Shown: positions 6,547 to 14,990 of the stretch, piece by piece
How positions within the stretch are numbered: the stretch's first letter is position 1
Layout of the letters: every line of letters starts with the position of its first letter
Assembly (NCBI RefSeq): GCF_018614975.1
Contig: NZ_JAGGNR010000009.1
Span: 1 to 64,000 of the forward strand
Direction of reading: 5' to 3'
Source: Paenibacillus polymyxa
GTDB taxonomy: Bacteria; Bacillota; Bacilli; Paenibacillales; Paenibacillaceae
Length of the DNA stretch: 64,000 nucleotides
Made by a program: the position numbers and the translations under genes
Notes under the pieces: generated by a model
The model's database searches: none
What the model saw: only the letters and a program-made list of their open reading frames with translations
What the model was told of the DNA's origin: nothing

Positions 6547-8679
6547 ATGGGATTATCCGTAAGTTCAGAACCAATAGCCTCCAAGCTCTATGTTAAGGAA
6601 ACCCAGTGTCCGTATTGCAGTGTGCAGTGCAAGATGACTGTTGAAGAACTGGCTGCACCTGTTGCGGGCCAGCGTCGTGGTGAGTACACGGTCCAGGGTG
6701 TCCCGAATGAAGCCTCTCAGGGCAGACTGTGTGTCAAGGGTATGAATGCTCATCAGCATGCACTTAGTGGACAACGATTAATGCATCCGCTGATTCGTCG
6801 CAATGGTGAGCTTGAACCCTGTTCCTGGGAGGAGGCCACTCAGACCATCGCAGAGCGGTTTCAGAACTTGAGGGATTTATACGGAGCAGATACGGTCGGA
6901 GTCTACGGAGGCGGATCTTTGACCAATGAGACAGCCTACCTGCTCGGAAAATTTGCCCGGGTTGCATTGGGGACAAAGTATATCGACTATAATGGACGGT
7001 TCTGCATGTCAGCTGCGGCTTCAGCTGGCAGTAAAGTGTTTGGGATGGACCGTGGATTGACGTTCCGCCTATCCGATATTCCCAAGGCAGGTTGTATAGT
7101 ACTCGCAGGTACCAATATTGCAGAATGCCAACCTACCCTTCTGCCATACTTCAATCAAGCGAAGGAGAACGGAGCCTTCATTATCGTTATTGATCCCCGC
7201 AAGACGGCAACAGCAGCCATTGCCGATCTTCACTTGCAGGTGAAGCCTGGCATGGATGCTCTGCTGGCAGATACCATGTTGAAGGTGATTATGGATGACG
7301 GATTGGTGGACCCTCGTTTCATAGGTGAACGAACTCATGGGTACGAACAATTGATGCAAGAGTTAGCTGATCTGCAGCTCGAACAGGCGGCACAAGCATG
7401 TGGGGTGGAGCTGGCCCTGATTCGTCAGGCGGCGATGGCCTATGGTGAGGCAAAGACGGGTATGATCATGACAGCGCGTGGTGTGGAGCAGCAGACGGAT
7501 GGGCATATGGCCGTCAGGCACTTTCTGAACCTGGTGCTGGCGACTGGCAAAATTGGCCGAGAAGGCTGTGGATATGGTGCCATCACAGGTCAGGGGAACG
7601 GGCAGGGCGGACGGGAGCATGGGCAGAAGGCTGACCAGCTGCCGGGCTATCGAGCCATTGAAAATGAAGCCGATCGTGCCTATGTGGCATCCGTCTGGGG
7701 CGTGGACCCTGCAAGTTTGCCAGGCAAAGGAGTCTCGGCCTACGAGATGATGGAGAAAGTCCATGATCAGGAGATTCGGGCGTTGCTCGTAATGGGCTCC
7801 AACCCGGTCGTATCCAATCCCAATGTGCGTTTGGTGGAAGAAGGTCTGCGCAAGCTGGACTTTCTGATCGTGGCAGATATGTTTCTGTCTGAGACAGCGC
7901 GCATGGCTGATCTGGTTCTTCCGGTTACGTCTTATATGGAGAATGAAGGTACACTCACCAATCTGGAGGGGCGTGTTCTACTTCGTGAACAGGGGCGACC
8001 TGCGCCAGGAGAAACGCTCGATGATTGGGATATATTATGCCGAATTGCTGCAAAAGTGGGCAAGGCCTCTTACTTTCAATATGACAGTGCTGAGGACATC
8101 TTTAATGAGCTTCGTGTGGCGAGTCGCGGTGGAGTGGCTGATTACTATGGTATTACCTATGAACGTTTGCGTAACGAGAAAGGTGTATACTGGCCGTGTT
8201 CTGCCCCGGAGGAGCAGGGAGAAGGACTGCTGTTCAGTGAACGATTCGCCCACCCGGATGGCAGAGCGGCATTCACATTTGAATCAAGTCCGGGATGGAA
8301 TGATGTATCGCCGAAATTCCCCCTAATTCTCACCAATGGGCGTGTGCTGCCTCATTATCTTACAGGGGTGCAGACACATCGCAGTCCGGCACTGGCAGCT
8401 CGTGAATTGGAGAACTTTGTCGAACTTCACCCAGTTACCGCTGCCCGTTATCGTATTCACGATGGAGAGTGGGTAGAGATTCAATCGACGTACGGAAGCT
8501 TCACGGTTCGTTCGCGCATCAAGGATTCGATTCGAGAGGATACCTTGTTCGTGCCGATGCATTGGGGAGGCATTCAAAATGTGAACCGGGCGACCAGACC
8601 AGAATTGGACCCGTTCTGCCGGATGCCTGGGTTCAAGACAGCAGCCGTAACCATTCGACCGTTGCGATTGGTCAGATGA
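6547..8679 (+). CDS. nasC: assimilatory nitrate reductase catalytic subunit, molybdopterin enzyme
   Basis: Reduces nitrate to nitrite in the cytoplasm using a bis-molybdopterin cofactor. 710 residues, the size of B. subtilis NasC. N-terminal [4Fe-4S] ligands C21, C24, C28 and C62, with the usual lysine two residues later (CVKG). C153 in NGRFCMSAAASAG is the expected molybdenum ligand. The guanine-dinucleotide binding C-terminal domain starts near residue 590 (PLILTNGRVLPHYLTG). Co-transcribed with nasB behind the attenuator leader; the nitrite reductase genes (nasDE) are not in the window. SD is AAAGGCGGGG. Ends before a clear terminator. Confidence 0.93.
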   Translation: MGLSVSSEPIASKLYVKETQCPYCSVQCKMTVEELAAPVAGQRRGEYTVQGVPNEASQGRLCVKGMNAHQHALSGQRLMHPLIRRNGELEPCSWEEATQTIAERFQNLRDLYGADTVGVYGGGSLTNETAYLLGKFARVALGTKYIDYNGRFCMSAAASAGSKVFGMDRGLTFRLSDIPKAGCIVLAGTNIAECQPTLLPYFNQAKENGAFIIVIDPRKTATAAIADLHLQVKPGMDALLADTMLKVIMDDGLVDPRFIGERTHGYEQLMQELADLQLEQAAQACGVELALIRQAAMAYGEAKTGMIMTARGVEQQTDGHMAVRHFLNLVLATGKIGREGCGYGAITGQGNGQGGREHGQKADQLPGYRAIENEADRAYVASVWGVDPASLPGKGVSAYEMMEKVHDQEIRALLVMGSNPVVSNPNVRLVEEGLRKLDFLIVADMFLSETARMADLVLPVTSYMENEGTLTNLEGRVLLREQGRPAPGETLDDWDILCRIAAKVGKASYFQYDSAEDIFNELRVASRGGVADYYGITYERLRNEKGVYWPCSAPEEQGEGLLFSERFAHPDGRAAFTFESSPGWNDVSPKFPLILTNGRVLPHYLTGVQTHRSPALAARELENFVELHPVTAARYRIHDGEWVEIQSTYGSFTVRSRIKDSIREDTLFVPMHWGGIQNVNRATRPELDPFCRMPGFKTAAVTIRPLRLVR

Positions 8680-8741
8680 TTTATAGAGGTTTCAGAATAC
8701 AGATTTCCACGTGTCATATGCTACTCTAATGGTAGCAAGCG

Positions 8742-8783
8742 GCTGCGCAGTCCATATTTATATGAGACTGTGCGGCTTTTTTT
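8742..8783 (+). terminator. terminator of nasBC
   Basis: GCTGCGCAGTC pairs with GACTGTGCGGC (two G-U pairs) followed by TTTTTTT. The rest of the gap to 9018 has only short palindromes (TTGCGTA-TATG-TACGCAA at 8782-8799, GTACATATGTAC near 8884) and no recognisable gene. Confidence 0.85.
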
Positions 8784-9018
8784 GCGTATATGTACGCAAG
8801 TAGGCCATAGTTCCGTGGTTCCACGTAAACATGAGGATTGGCTCATGAATATGGTTTGAATTTTAGTTATGATGTTCATTAGGGGTACATATGTACGTAT
8901 TTTTAATTATATTTTGAGATAGACAGTCATTTCGAGTTTAGGTTATTACGCATTGTGGTATAGATATCGGGGCTTATGGAAGCTTCTTCAAATAGGGCAG
9001 GACAGAGGGGGCAAGACA

Positions 9019-9438
9019 GTGAACGTATGGATAACGGTAAAAAGTCTGGGTAAGCGCAAGCCGGTACTTGCCAAGCAAGCTGCCGAACTTCCGGAAACAA
9101 CTCATACGCTAAGGCAGCTCATTGAGAATATGGTGGCTCTGCAAGTAAAAGCTCTTCAGGACAAGAACCAACAAGCAGAGTTACTTGCTTACCTGATGCC
9201 GGATGAGATTGAGGCTCAGGGAGCGGCGGGGAAAGTCGGATTTGGTGCAGTTTATAACGAGAGTGTTCCTGATCTGAAATTTGCGATGGAGACAGCTATA
9301 ACCGCCCATGAGGATGGATTGTACAAAGTGTTTCTCAACGAAGAAGAATTGCAGGGGCTGGACGAGTCTCTTGTTGTAAAAGACGGCGATAATGTAGTGT
9401 TTATCCGTTTTACAATGCTTGCGGGACGTCTGTGGTAG
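9019..9438 (+). CDS. small protein of unknown function, possible beta-grasp fold, partner of the DUF4132 protein
   Basis: Not recognised as a named family. 139 residues from a GTG at 9019 that sits 9 nt after AGAGGGGG; the frame is open earlier but without a ribosome site. It begins with a strand-like NVWITVKSLGKRKPV, then a helix TLRQLIENMVALQVKAL, and ends with GLYKVFLNEEELQGL, then VVKDGDNVVFIRFTMLAGRLW shortened here as DGDNVVFIRFTMLAGRLW. The strand-helix start and the terminal GDxVxFI strand resemble ubiquitin-like/ThiS-MoaD beta-grasp proteins, though without a C-terminal GG. Only 24 bp separate it from the giant downstream gene, so the two are almost certainly co-expressed and likely work together. 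Function otherwise unknown. Confidence 0.75.
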   Translation: MNVWITVKSLGKRKPVLAKQAAELPETTHTLRQLIENMVALQVKALQDKNQQAELLAYLMPDEIEAQGAAGKVGFGAVYNESVPDLKFAMETAITAHEDGLYKVFLNEEELQGLDESLVVKDGDNVVFIRFTMLAGRLW

Positions 9439-9462
9439 AGAGCGATCAAGGAGGAGAACAGG

Positions 9463-12400
9463 ATGAATCAGGAAGAGCAAGTTCAGGTGTATATGGATGA
9501 ATTACAGGAAAAAGCAAAGACGTTAACAGGGGTACAGCTTGAGTTGGCAAACTATGTTGTGGAGATCGCCGGGTCTACGTATTTGCGTGGAGACGAAAAG
9601 ATGTTTTTGAATACTGATAAGTTGCTTGGAAGACTGGCTGCAGAAACGCAGAAACCACTCTTCCAGCCACTATTGGATGTTCTCCAGCATCTGGCAAGCG
9701 AGTCATTGGTTGCACGATTCCGTTATATCGCAGAGCGTGCGACTCGTTTCCCATACAGTAACAACTATGAACGTAGGCCTTTCCGCACGTCCGATCCGAA
9801 GCAGCATGTAGAACAGGTTATCCGTAAACTGATGGGATTGTTCCGAATGGAAATGAAGAATTTCTCCCTGAGTGAATATGTTTCACTTCGTGAGTACAAG
9901 CTGGATTATCTGCATGAGATCCGTGGGGTCCTAGCGGATTGTATCGCATACGAACTGGATCATCAGGGTGGAGATATGAAGCAGGCACTGCACGATATTA
10001 TATATGGTGACAATCAGACGGCATTGTTAACCCATGAAATGATCAAAGGCATATTCATGAGCGATCAGGCGGATGCCTATCAGATGGTGGGTGAGCTTCT
10101 GGTTGCAGCAAGGTTGCAGGAAGGACTGCGCCAAAGCATTGTGGAGCGGATGGATGAAGGGACACTAGAAGCCTATATTTACATATTAAAAATCATTATC
10201 GACAACAACCTGATTCGTTTCAGTTCCGTGGTAAGAGCGCTCGCCGTATGGATGGGGATCGGCATAGAAGCAGCCAACCAGCGTGTTGCCGCACAGTTGA
10301 TTGAACAGGCCCATGCGGCGCTTGTGCATCCAGAAGTACGCGAGGCCTGGCAGCAGGAAGCAAACGCCAACAAGCTCTTTATCAGCCTGTGGGCGACAGC
10401 GGTCATTGAAGAGAATGAATTGAAGAGCAAGATGATTGAGATTATGGATCAAGGTCAGTTATATCAGAAGATTGTTGCCCAATACGTGCTGGCTAACAGC
10501 CAGAACAGGGAGCTTCGTTTGCACATTGCACGTCGTTATCTGGAGCCGCAGGATACCGAGTTGATGCACTGGATTGTGACCAACTATGATGCGATGTATA
10601 TGTACAACTGGAGTTTCGAGAATGGAGAGAATCAGCGTAGCGTGTACGTGTGGCCATTACCTGCGCTTGAAGATAAGGCCTTGCGTCGTCAGGACTTTGA
10701 TCGGTTCAAACAGATGCTGGCTGCCATTCCAAAAGGCGGGTCAGGTGGACCATCGGGTGTACTTGAGTATGTTCATTACCGGATTGATACGGATGATGTA
10801 GTCAAGAAAATGTTATATCTGGCCGCCTATGATATGGACCCGGAATGGATCGGCGAAGTCATTGCAATTAAGGATCGATTAAGCCCGGAACTGCGCGGAG
10901 AACTGTTGTCCCAGTTTGTTCAGCATCCGGAGAATGAGGTGCAAAGACAGTTTGTGTTTGAGAGTTTGTCTGATAAAAGTATGAGTAATCGGGAGAGTGC
11001 ACTCGCCAAGGCAAAGCTGCTCACGTTGACGGTTGAAGAGATGAAACAGATGGAGACGTTGATGAAGCTCAAGACGGGTTCACTTCGTCAGAAGGTCATC
11101 CATGTATTGTTACTTCAACCCGTGGACCAATTGACGGTCTCACTGAAGCGACTTTTGCAGGCCAAGAGTGAATTGCAACGACTGGGTGCGCTCGAATTGT
11201 TGACCGAGATTGCGGCAGATCCAGAGCGGATAGATCAGCAGGAGCTATTGCAGCCATTGGCGCAGCTGATTGAGACACCCACTGCCAAGGAACAGAAACT
11301 GCTGGATAAGTTGACCGATCAGGGGAGTCGTTACACAGCTTCTAATGGATTTGGTTTATTTGATCCGAAGCGACGTGAGCCATTGCTGGATGAGAAGCGT
11401 GATCTCAAGGGCCATACTCCGAAAGATATCTTTACACTCTCTCTGGATAAGACCAGACCATTTCTGGAGGAACTTAGTGAATTAGTGCATGAACACAGGG
11501 ATTATGAGTATGAAGTGGAGTACTACGCTGGCTACAAAGACACATTGTTAGTCGGAGCGAGTCTTCGCTCCAAGGTTCCGTATGGAGAGCGGAATGAAAT
11601 GAAGCAGATGGAACAGTTTCCGCTTCATGACGTATGGGAGAACTATATTCAACATGCCGGGTTTAGCAGTGTGGAACTGATGCAGTTGTATATGGGTATA
11701 CAGCTCCGGGATTTCAATGGCAAATTGAGCGACCATTACAGTTACTTCCATGATCAGTATGGCTATGAAGAACTGCAAAAGATTCCGTTACTGGAAGGCT
11801 GGCGCAAGACGTTTGCTGAACAGATATATGCTCTGGATGACATCGAAAAACTGCAGCAGATGCTGGATTCGTTACCGTATAAGGACCAGGTAGTGGCACT
11901 GATATCGGCGGCATTTCTGGATAGCGATCCGATCGACACGTTTGAAATAGCTGAGAGAACCTGGGCCTCCATCATCGCGAGTATGCCTGCTGATCCACTC
12001 GAAAAAGAGTCAGGCATGCTTCATATCCTGACTGGACCTTGGAATTATGTAGTTCGTGGCAAAATCCATGACGATAACAGCTTCAAACGTTTCTTCCAGA
12101 CAGCTTACCAGTTCACCAGTCTAGTAGAGAGTAGTCAACCGCTGTCTTTACTGTCACTTGAAGATTTCCTGCGTGCGTACCAGTTAAACCTGATTGATGA
12201 TCAAGAGATATATCGACAGGTTCTGGTCGGTGGGAATCGTCTGTTGTTTATTCGGAACTTAACATCCACTCGTACAGAAGGGATCGCAAATGATCCGAAG
12301 CTGATTCACTTACGGGATACGGTCGTTAATCGGATTCTGGAGATTGAGCTGACCCGGGGAGAACTCTCTACAGAAGTAAGCACACTTGCCATGAAACTGG

Positions 12401-14433
12401 ATCGAATTGAAGGCATGGAACACTGGGTACATCTGGTCTCTGCGATGGATCAGGATACATTTGTCCGTGGATATATCTATAGCTATGGAGACAACACAAC
12501 ACGTAAAGAGACGTTTAGTTATCTAATTCAGAATTGTCATCCACGGGATGGAGAAGATGAGAAGCGTCTTGGGGAATTGCTACAGAAGTATCCGGTGAAT
12601 GAGAAAAAATTGCTGGAAGCAGCCATGTACGCCCCGCAGTGGATGGAGATTGTAGCGAAACATCTGGGATGGGAAGGATTACGCAGTGCAGCTTGGTACT
12701 TCCATGCTCATATTAATGAACGCTTTACTGCGGAGAAAGAAACCATCGTGGCCCACTATTCTCCAATCTCACCACAGGACTTTAATGAAGGTGCGTTTGA
12801 TATCGCTTGGTTTGAAGAAGCCTATGCTGCTGTCGGTGAGGAACGATTCAATCTGTTATACGATTGTGCCAAGTACATTTCCGGGGGATCTAACCACCGC
12901 AGATCCCAATTGTTCGCAGATGCTGCACTAGGCAAGCTTCGACTGGACGATATGCGTGAGTCCGTGTCAGACAAGCGAAACAAGGATCATTTGTTAACCT
13001 ACAGTTTGATTCCATTCGCTGTAAATCGCGAACAGGATCTGCGTGAGCGATACGACTTCATTCAGAAGTTCCTGATGCAGAGCAAACAATTCGGTGCACA
13101 ACGCCGTGCCAGTGAAGGTGTGGCATCACAGATTGCACTGGGCAACCTTGCTCGTAATGCAGGTTATGCCGATGTTACGCGTCTGATGTGGGACATGGAA
13201 GCACGTAAGTTGGATGAGATGAAATCCTTCTTTGAACCTCATGCATTGGATGCTGACACGACAGCGCAATTGGTCATTGATGAGGAAGGCCAACCCGAGA
13301 TGGTTATCGTTAGCAAAGGCAAGACACTCAAATCTGTACCTGCCCGGTTCAAAAAAGATGGATATATCGCTGAACTGAAAGAGCTCAAATCGGATCTGGT
13401 GGATCAGTATCGCCGGGCACGACAGGAGCTGGAACGTTCGATGACTGCTGGAACATCCTTTACACGTCAGGAAATTGCCAGACTGATGCAAAATCCGGTT
13501 ATATATCCGCTGGTAAGAACACTTGTATTCCAGTCAGGTGACAAGACGGGGAGATTCGATGTATCGTCCAGTGGTTTGGTTGCTCCAGGACCGGAGGGGA
13601 CGATCCAGGCACTAGCGGAACAGGATCAACTGTTGATTGCTCATCCGCTTCATCTGTATCAGAGCGGAAGCTGGAGTGAATTCCAGCGGGATCTGTTCAC
13701 CCGCCAGGAGCGTCAGCCGTTCAAGCAGGTATTCCGTGAGCTGTATCTTCCTAACGAGGACGAATTGGCTAATGGTACGGTGTCTCGCCGATACGCCGGG
13801 TATCAGATTCAACCGAAAAAAGCAGTAGCGCTGCTTAAAGGACGCCAATGGACTGTCAGTTATGAAGAAGGCCTGCAGAAGGTAAGCTATGAGCATAATC
13901 TGATCGCGAATCTCTATGCCATGGCAGATTGGTTCTCACCAGCAGATACCGAGGCACCTACCTTGGAGACGGTGCAGTTCTACGATCGCAAGAGCTACAA
14001 ACCTGTAGCGCTGCAAGATGTGCCGCTGACGTTCTTCTCCGAAGTCATGCGTGATATCGATCTGGTGGTCAGCGTTGCACATGTGGGAGGCGTAGATCCG
14101 GAAGCCAGCCTGACAACAATCGAGATGCGTCACGTCATTGTGAATGAATCGTTGCGTCTGCTGAAGATTGACAATGTACGTCTGGACGGGAATTACGCAC
14201 GGATTGATGGTGAATTGGGTGAGTATGCTGTTCATCTGGGTAGTGGCAATGTGTTCAAACAAGCCACAGGTGCACTTCATATCATACCGGTACACAGTCA
14301 GCATCGGGGTCGAATCTTCCTGCCATTCCTCGATGAAGATCCGAGAACGGCTGAGATTCTGTCCAAGGTGATGCTGCTCGCCGAAGATAAAAAGATTAAG
14401 GACCCGCAGATTCTTGCACAGTTACAGAACTAG
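9463..14433 (+). CDS. giant DUF4132 (and DUF5724-like) protein with HEAT-like repeats
   Basis: Cytoplasmic protein of 1656 residues, no signal peptide or membrane segment seen. Residues about 90-620 are helical and repeat-like, including a clear HEAT-style stretch around 525-620 (SLRQKVIHVLLLQPVDQLTV, LQRLGALELLTEIA). Residues about 1250-1640 carry the DUF4132 type sequence: ARQELERSMTAGTSFTR, EIARLMQNPVIYPLVRTLVF near 1320-1355, then the conserved tail (EMRHVIVNESLRLL, GRIFLPFLDEDPRTAEILSKV). E. coli relatives are YehI and MolR, whose functions are poorly known. SD AAGGAGGAG 9 nt upstream. It is the longest gene here, with codon use like its neighbours. Role unknown; a scaffold that binds a small partner is a reasonable guess. 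Confidence 0.85.
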   Translation: MNQEEQVQVYMDELQEKAKTLTGVQLELANYVVEIAGSTYLRGDEKMFLNTDKLLGRLAAETQKPLFQPLLDVLQHLASESLVARFRYIAERATRFPYSNNYERRPFRTSDPKQHVEQVIRKLMGLFRMEMKNFSLSEYVSLREYKLDYLHEIRGVLADCIAYELDHQGGDMKQALHDIIYGDNQTALLTHEMIKGIFMSDQADAYQMVGELLVAARLQEGLRQSIVERMDEGTLEAYIYILKIIIDNNLIRFSSVVRALAVWMGIGIEAANQRVAAQLIEQAHAALVHPEVREAWQQEANANKLFISLWATAVIEENELKSKMIEIMDQGQLYQKIVAQYVLANSQNRELRLHIARRYLEPQDTELMHWIVTNYDAMYMYNWSFENGENQRSVYVWPLPALEDKALRRQDFDRFKQMLAAIPKGGSGGPSGVLEYVHYRIDTDDVVKKMLYLAAYDMDPEWIGEVIAIKDRLSPELRGELLSQFVQHPENEVQRQFVFESLSDKSMSNRESALAKAKLLTLTVEEMKQMETLMKLKTGSLRQKVIHVLLLQPVDQLTVSLKRLLQAKSELQRLGALELLTEIAADPERIDQQELLQPLAQLIETPTAKEQKLLDKLTDQGSRYTASNGFGLFDPKRREPLLDEKRDLKGHTPKDIFTLSLDKTRPFLEELSELVHEHRDYEYEVEYYAGYKDTLLVGASLRSKVPYGERNEMKQMEQFPLHDVWENYIQHAGFSSVELMQLYMGIQLRDFNGKLSDHYSYFHDQYGYEELQKIPLLEGWRKTFAEQIYALDDIEKLQQMLDSLPYKDQVVALISAAFLDSDPIDTFEIAERTWASIIASMPADPLEKESGMLHILTGPWNYVVRGKIHDDNSFKRFFQTAYQFTSLVESSQPLSLLSLEDFLRAYQLNLIDDQEIYRQVLVGGNRLLFIRNLTSTRTEGIANDPKLIHLRDTVVNRILEIELTRGELSTEVSTLAMKLDRIEGMEHWVHLVSAMDQDTFVRGYIYSYGDNTTRKETFSYLIQNCHPRDGEDEKRLGELLQKYPVNEKKLLEAAMYAPQWMEIVAKHLGWEGLRSAAWYFHAHINERFTAEKETIVAHYSPISPQDFNEGAFDIAWFEEAYAAVGEERFNLLYDCAKYISGGSNHRRSQLFADAALGKLRLDDMRESVSDKRNKDHLLTYSLIPFAVNREQDLRERYDFIQKFLMQSKQFGAQRRASEGVASQIALGNLARNAGYADVTRLMWDMEARKLDEMKSFFEPHALDADTTAQLVIDEEGQPEMVIVSKGKTLKSVPARFKKDGYIAELKELKSDLVDQYRRARQELERSMTAGTSFTRQEIARLMQNPVIYPLVRTLVFQSGDKTGRFDVSSSGLVAPGPEGTIQALAEQDQLLIAHPLHLYQSGSWSEFQRDLFTRQERQPFKQVFRELYLPNEDELANGTVSRRYAGYQIQPKKAVALLKGRQWTVSYEEGLQKVSYEHNLIANLYAMADWFSPADTEAPTLETVQFYDRKSYKPVALQDVPLTFFSEVMRDIDLVVSVAHVGGVDPEASLTTIEMRHVIVNESLRLLKIDNVRLDGNYARIDGELGEYAVHLGSGNVFKQATGALHIIPVHSQHRGRIFLPFLDEDPRTAEILSKVMLLAEDKKIKDPQILAQLQN

Positions 14434-14475
14434 AAGTGAACGAACTAGAATTGAACCGCCCTATATGAATCATAA

Positions 14476-14526
14476 AGGCAACTGAGGAACCTGTTAAAAG
14501 GGACTTCAGTTGCTTTTATATTTTTG
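14476..14526 (+). terminator. terminator after the DUF4132 gene
   Basis: GCAACTGA (14478-14485) pairs with TCAGTTGC (14506-14513), followed by TTTTATATTTTT. Confidence 0.8.
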
Positions 14527-14802
14527 GATATTTCAATGGGCCTGATTGGTTCCGGTTTCAAATAGACCTAGGACCCAGAGCGTCTAATCATATTCCTTAA
14601 TCTGATAATTAATTGAATTAATTGGTTGAACGGGAGTGGGTCGAACTGACTGTTTTTAAAAGTAAATAATTTGTTCAAAAGTAGTTACGGAATTGTAAAT
14701 AATTCGTTTTCTTATTCTGTTATCTGAATTATTTATGTAGTGATTCTAAAGCACTAGGCTTGTTCTAATCGGTCATTTACCAAATTTAAGGGGATGTAAT
14801 TC
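14527..14802. other. AT-rich intergenic stretch with repeated GTAAATAATT motif
   Basis: No gene seen. GTAAATAATT occurs at 14662 and 14695 (33 bp apart, three helical turns) and an inverted copy (AATTATTTATG) follows near 14728. A palindrome AATTAATTGAATTAATT is near 14608. These could be protein-binding sites for the GH3 gene downstream; this is weak evidence. Confidence 0.3.
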
Positions 14803-14889
14803 GTGATCATGTCGGCTATCGTTAGGAAGCGAAATCTGCTGACTTGCTTGCAGGCTGCAGTTTCAGAAGCCATGTGCAGGACGACCTGA
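14803..14889 (+). CDS. possible 29-codon leader peptide upstream of the GH3 gene
   Basis: GTG start at 14803, 9 nt after AAGGGG, reads about 28 residues (beginning VIMSAIVRKRNLLTCLQ) to TGA at 14887-14889. The stop overlaps a nested hairpin: AATGC (14889-14893) with GCATT (14920-14924), and inside it ACTGG (14901-14905) with CCAGT (14913-14917). A short frame with ribosome site placed directly before a hairpin suggests a translated leader, but chance is not excluded. Confidence 0.3.
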   Translation: MIMSAIVRKRNLLTCLQAAVSEAMCRTT

Positions 14890-14990
14890 ATGCTTGAAAG
14901 ACTGGGATCAAGCCAGTTTGCATTCCCTTGTATACATGTATTCAATATGTGCACAAGAAAAATGATCAAGAGAGAAGGAGAGCTTACAAC

